From QNES01 sp023143415 (lineage in GTDB: Bacteria; Pseudomonadota; Gammaproteobacteria; Beggiatoales; Beggiatoaceae), in assembly GCA_030632725.1 (NCBI GenBank), contig DAOVUF010000293.1, positions 1 through 5,954 on the forward strand: a stretch of DNA of 5,954 bases, read 5' to 3'. The position numbers and the translations under genes are program-made. Below the pieces are notes generated by a model. It was not told the DNA's origin. It saw only the letters and a program-made list of their open reading frames with translations, and made no database searches. This document shows positions 5,001 through 5,954 of the stretch, in pieces (position 1 is the stretch's first letter; every line of letters begins with the position of its first letter).

Positions 5001-5954
5001 CCATCTTGCCCATTAGCCAGTTTGTTGTTTTCAACTAAGCTCACGTTTAATTCAATGACTTCCTCTCCAATAAGCGTGAACGTAACAGGTATTGGGCTGC
5101 CTTTTATACCCCCAACAACAACGGGAGTCACGTTAAAGGTTTCAACAACAGAATTAGTGACTGTTGTGCGAAATTCACCGAGCGCGTTTGTATTGTCTTT
5201 TGTCTTTGCAATCTGGGCAGTCATCGAATCACTAATTAATTCAACTTCTACACCAGCGATAGGCGCGTTATTCGCGTCACGGGGAATGGCGACTAAAGTA
5301 ATTGCTGAAACATCATCTGCTGCCTGTGGTGCATTGAGTACTTGCAATTCAATAGTCGTCGGTGTAACGGCTGAAGCGGCTAGGAATGTAACGACTTTTG
5401 ATTGAGAATCGACAGCACTTCCTTCAACTGCAATGGTGACATCAACATCTCCTGCTACTGTAGAGGTGATATTTGTCGTAAAATAGCCATTTTCATCGCT
5501 TTTCCCTTGAGACGGGTTGGCGATAGCGGCAGAACCCGCGGGTAATTGCACAATGAGGGGAGCATCCTTGACAGGTTGTCCATTGTTATCTCTGATAACG
5601 GTATCAATTTGAATTGTTTCTGCCCCCGTTGCTTGCAGATTATTGTTGACAACAGTCACCGTTAAGTCCTTTACTGCCGTTCCCATTGGAACGAAAGTGA
5701 GTGATTTTTGTTCCCCAAGAATATCTTTAACGACTGGGGTGACATTAATCTTTTCAGGTACGGTACTTTTAACTATTGTACGAAATTCGCCGAGCGCATT
5801 GGTTGTTCCACCGCTAATTTCTACAGTTGGAGAATCATCAATGAATTTGACTTCGGCATCGGGAATAGGATTGCCACTGGCATCCTTGAAAGTGACAACC
5901 AATGTGATGGCAGATTCACCATCAGCAGCTTGATTATTATTAATCACTTGAAAA
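2042..5954 (-). CDS. Giant Ig-like (Big_1/invasin-like) repeat protein with EF-hand-like calcium loops, C-terminal part
   Basis: Partial: the frame is open to the right edge (F-Q-V-I-N-N-N), so the apparent GTG start at 5947 is just the conserved Val of a repeat and the true start is outside. Residues are numbered from that codon; the stop is TAG at 2042-2044. Seen: tandem Ig-like domains at about 1-94, 95-198, 199-299, 300-404, 405-521, 522-638, 639-746, 747-842, 891-980 and 981-1087, each with the pattern ADGxSAITLxVxxRDxxxxPVxGxxVxL...TTNALGEFxTT...VTPVV. EF-hand-like loops occur at 864-887 and 1156-1195, the latter inserted in a last domain (1088-1276). Six Cys: 856, 887, 1152, 1272, 1282, 1297. 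Known: Big_1 domains form rod-like extracellular stalks in intimin/invasin-type adhesins. Inferred role: secreted or surface-anchored adhesin stiffened by calcium. No LPXTG, transmembrane helix or beta-barrel is visible at the C-terminus, so anchoring or export must be N-terminal or by another route. Confidence 0.88.
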   Translation of the reverse strand, partial: FQVINNNQAADGESAITLVVTFKDASGNPIPDAEVKFIDDSPTVEISGGTTNALGEFRTIVKSTVPEKINVTPVVKDILGEQKSLTFVPMGTAVKDLTVTVVNNNLQATGAETIQIDTVIRDNNGQPVKDAPLIVQLPAGSAAIANPSQGKSDENGYFTTNITSTVAGDVDVTIAVEGSAVDSQSKVVTFLAASAVTPTTIELQVLNAPQAADDVSAITLVAIPRDANNAPIAGVEVELISDSMTAQIAKTKDNTNALGEFRTTVTNSVVETFNVTPVVVGGIKGSPIPVTFTLIGEEVIELNVSLVENNKLANGQDGININVITRDKNGQTVSGVPIVLQFASGEVAIANPSHGNTDDNGVFNTTITSTEAGEIKVTVSIAGGVAAAPLSLHFLAAQTGVSVETVELIAKNAPQPADGQSTITLIVIPRDAKYAPVAGVNVELIKEATEFFDQIIIAQETGTTNALGEFSTTVKTTKDLTEILTKELVVNITPVVKADDKATIKGKATAIVFIPVVVAVLDKLTLNVINNNQETGEEITLTVLAQDDKGFPLGNVSVVLSIKSGDESDVTGSARFGANGFKGLTENTSGVFETTITNSQPGTFKVTASLLGKDGVPIFDSNTVDVTFKGAPTDVVKEVSSISLITNNPRLNSEGSSEGVVITAIVKNKDNNLVEGAVVSFSADSGEIQLIQIEGSSALPGVTDISGRAQARLTTIGNTDNRTITVTATVLTTSEIPPEKITIDVVGTTIAISGPQSVIQNDEATFIISLRDSNNNAVANQQLSVKSELKNTLNNNSADITVTTDVNGLAEITFLASNAGKDIIKVNKPGVPGIKEGTLVVTISDDLLTITPNSSDRCLSIDDSEDINNNRLLDSGEDINRNGRLDLGCEIPLNQDQFFQVSWKRAGEAVLDEDIMLSANRGVLSSEKVKMTKQDVPPLEIIPAEFSIRSDNAGTATITVRGNPSNGTTGPSQQFNVKFVATEAHSITVQANPAVIGVNPVDTDTERSEILAVVRDIDNNLVASERVNFILADVTGGRLTEGSVFTDDFGRANTTYIAGPSSSAANGVSVTAVVADTPAVSESVSFTVAEKDLFVILGSGNELIKEDGRIYKAFHSVLVTDSNGTPVNDAEVKLSIYPLRYATGPDAAGNMFECENEDKNRNGILDDGEDQNLYNEDVNRDGILDDGEDINNNGILDLALVQPNGRLDPGNVITVDNLTLKTGPQEGLTTPPGFAYFDVIYAIQFAGRVEAEIMARAKVAGSENSSTIPFIAVCSKEDADAEACPTFPNPFGAENSENCRIIN
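2324..2494 (-). other. Three EF-hand-like calcium loops near the C-terminus
   Basis: Following Cys1152, three loops fit D-x-N-x-[ND]-G-I-L-D-x-x-E: D1156/N1158/N1160/D1164/E1167, D1175/N1177/D1179/D1183/E1186, and D1187/N1189/N1191/D1195. A weaker NGRLDPG copy follows at about 1202-1208. They sit as an insertion in the last Ig-like domain, between KLSIYPL and the NVITVDNLTLKTG strand. Calcium binding is expected from the ligand pattern but is not shown. Confidence 0.78.
2387..2476 (+). repeat. 33-bp direct repeat, 57-bp period, coding for duplicated calcium loops
   Basis: Copies at 2387-2419 and 2444-2476 differ at one base (C2413 against T2470). Both contain CTTCACCGTCATCTAGGATA. The 57-base period equals 19 codons, so one calcium loop plus linker was duplicated in frame. 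The near identity at DNA level marks it as more recent than the Ig-domain duplications, which have diverged. Confidence 0.85.
3287..3382 (-). other. EF-hand-like calcium loops bracketed by two cysteines
   Basis: Between Cys856 and Cys887 lie two back-to-back loops: D864-x-N866-x-N868-x-L-x-D872 with E875 at loop position 12, and D876-x-N878-x-N880-x-R-x-D884. The 1-3-5-9-12 acidic/Asn spacing is the classical calcium loop, as in dockerins and thrombospondin type 3 repeats. The first loop is complete; the second has Cys887 at position 12 in place of Glu. The flanking cysteines could form a disulfide closing the module (inference). Confidence 0.75.
4034..5947 (-). repeat. Two-domain (about 205-residue) tandem super-repeat in the Ig-like protein
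   Basis: Odd-numbered domains (1, 3, 5) share TNALGEF and NVTPVV, while even domains (2, 4) share AIANPS, ITST and FLAA, so the repeating unit is a pair of Ig domains. TNALGEF starts at residues 49, 253 and 462, spacings of 204 and 209 residues (612 and 627 bases). AIANPS starts at 141 and 346, spacing 205. The third pair (405-638) is longer and its second domain has lost AIANPS and carries a glycine-rich insert (residues 568-581). This implies duplication of the pair as a block, followed by divergence. Confidence 0.8.

Noticed and set aside
4827..5405. Long plus-strand open frames (also at 4164-4595 and 5643-5933) opposite the Ig-like gene
   Set aside because: They are shadows of a low-stop, Thr/Val/Ser-rich coding strand; their composition simply mirrors the repeat protein and they show no independent features.
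5945..5947. GTG as the start of the Ig-like protein
   Set aside because: The frame stays open to the window edge and this Val is the conserved residue of the repeat motif [VL]-x-[NV]-N-N, so it is internal.

Overview
The window holds two minus-strand genes and about 900 bases of repeat-packed intergenic DNA. It looks like chromosome from a low-GC, repeat-rich gammaproteobacterium. The palindromic GTAGGGTGGG...CCCACC and GTAGGGGC...GCCC repeats, together with a large Ig-like surface protein, resemble what is seen in Beggiatoa/Thioploca/Thiomargarita-type sulfur bacteria. That placement is an inference from memory of repeat style; no marker gene is present to prove it.

Layout. Positions 1-322 are non-coding: one end of a GTAGGGTGGG-type repeat (1-63), two head-to-head hairpins (67-141), a short direct repeat (196-247) and an 18-bp perfect palindrome (273-310) just beyond the fic stop. 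Positions 323-1453 (minus) encode a complete class II Fic-domain AMP-transferase-like protein with its inhibitory motif and a C-terminal winged helix. Positions 1454-2041 are a non-coding repeat island. It contains (i) a MITE-like element, 1445-1736, with 16-bp terminal inverted repeats and 11-bp flanking direct repeats, filled by a tandem duplication of about 127 bp; (ii) a GTAGGGTGGG hairpin at 1741-1771; (iii) a 192-bp composite of palindromes nested inside 14-bp inverted ends, 1798-1989; and (iv) another GTAGGGTGGG-type hairpin at 1997-2031. Positions 2042-5954 (minus) hold the C-terminal 1303 or so codons of a giant secreted or surface Ig-like (Big_1/invasin-like) repeat protein with EF-hand-like calcium loops; its N-terminus lies beyond the right edge.

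Relationships. The two genes point the same way but are separated by 588 bases of repeats, so I do not propose an operon or a joint pathway. The most notable points are three: the start codon of fic lies inside the inverted-repeat end of the MITE-like element, so the insertion seems to have rewritten the 5' end of the gene; the same hairpin cores recur in different composite elements, as if assembled from modules; and the adhesin has a two-domain repeat unit of about 205 residues plus calcium loops bracketed by cysteines. I see no complete novel defence or metabolic system.
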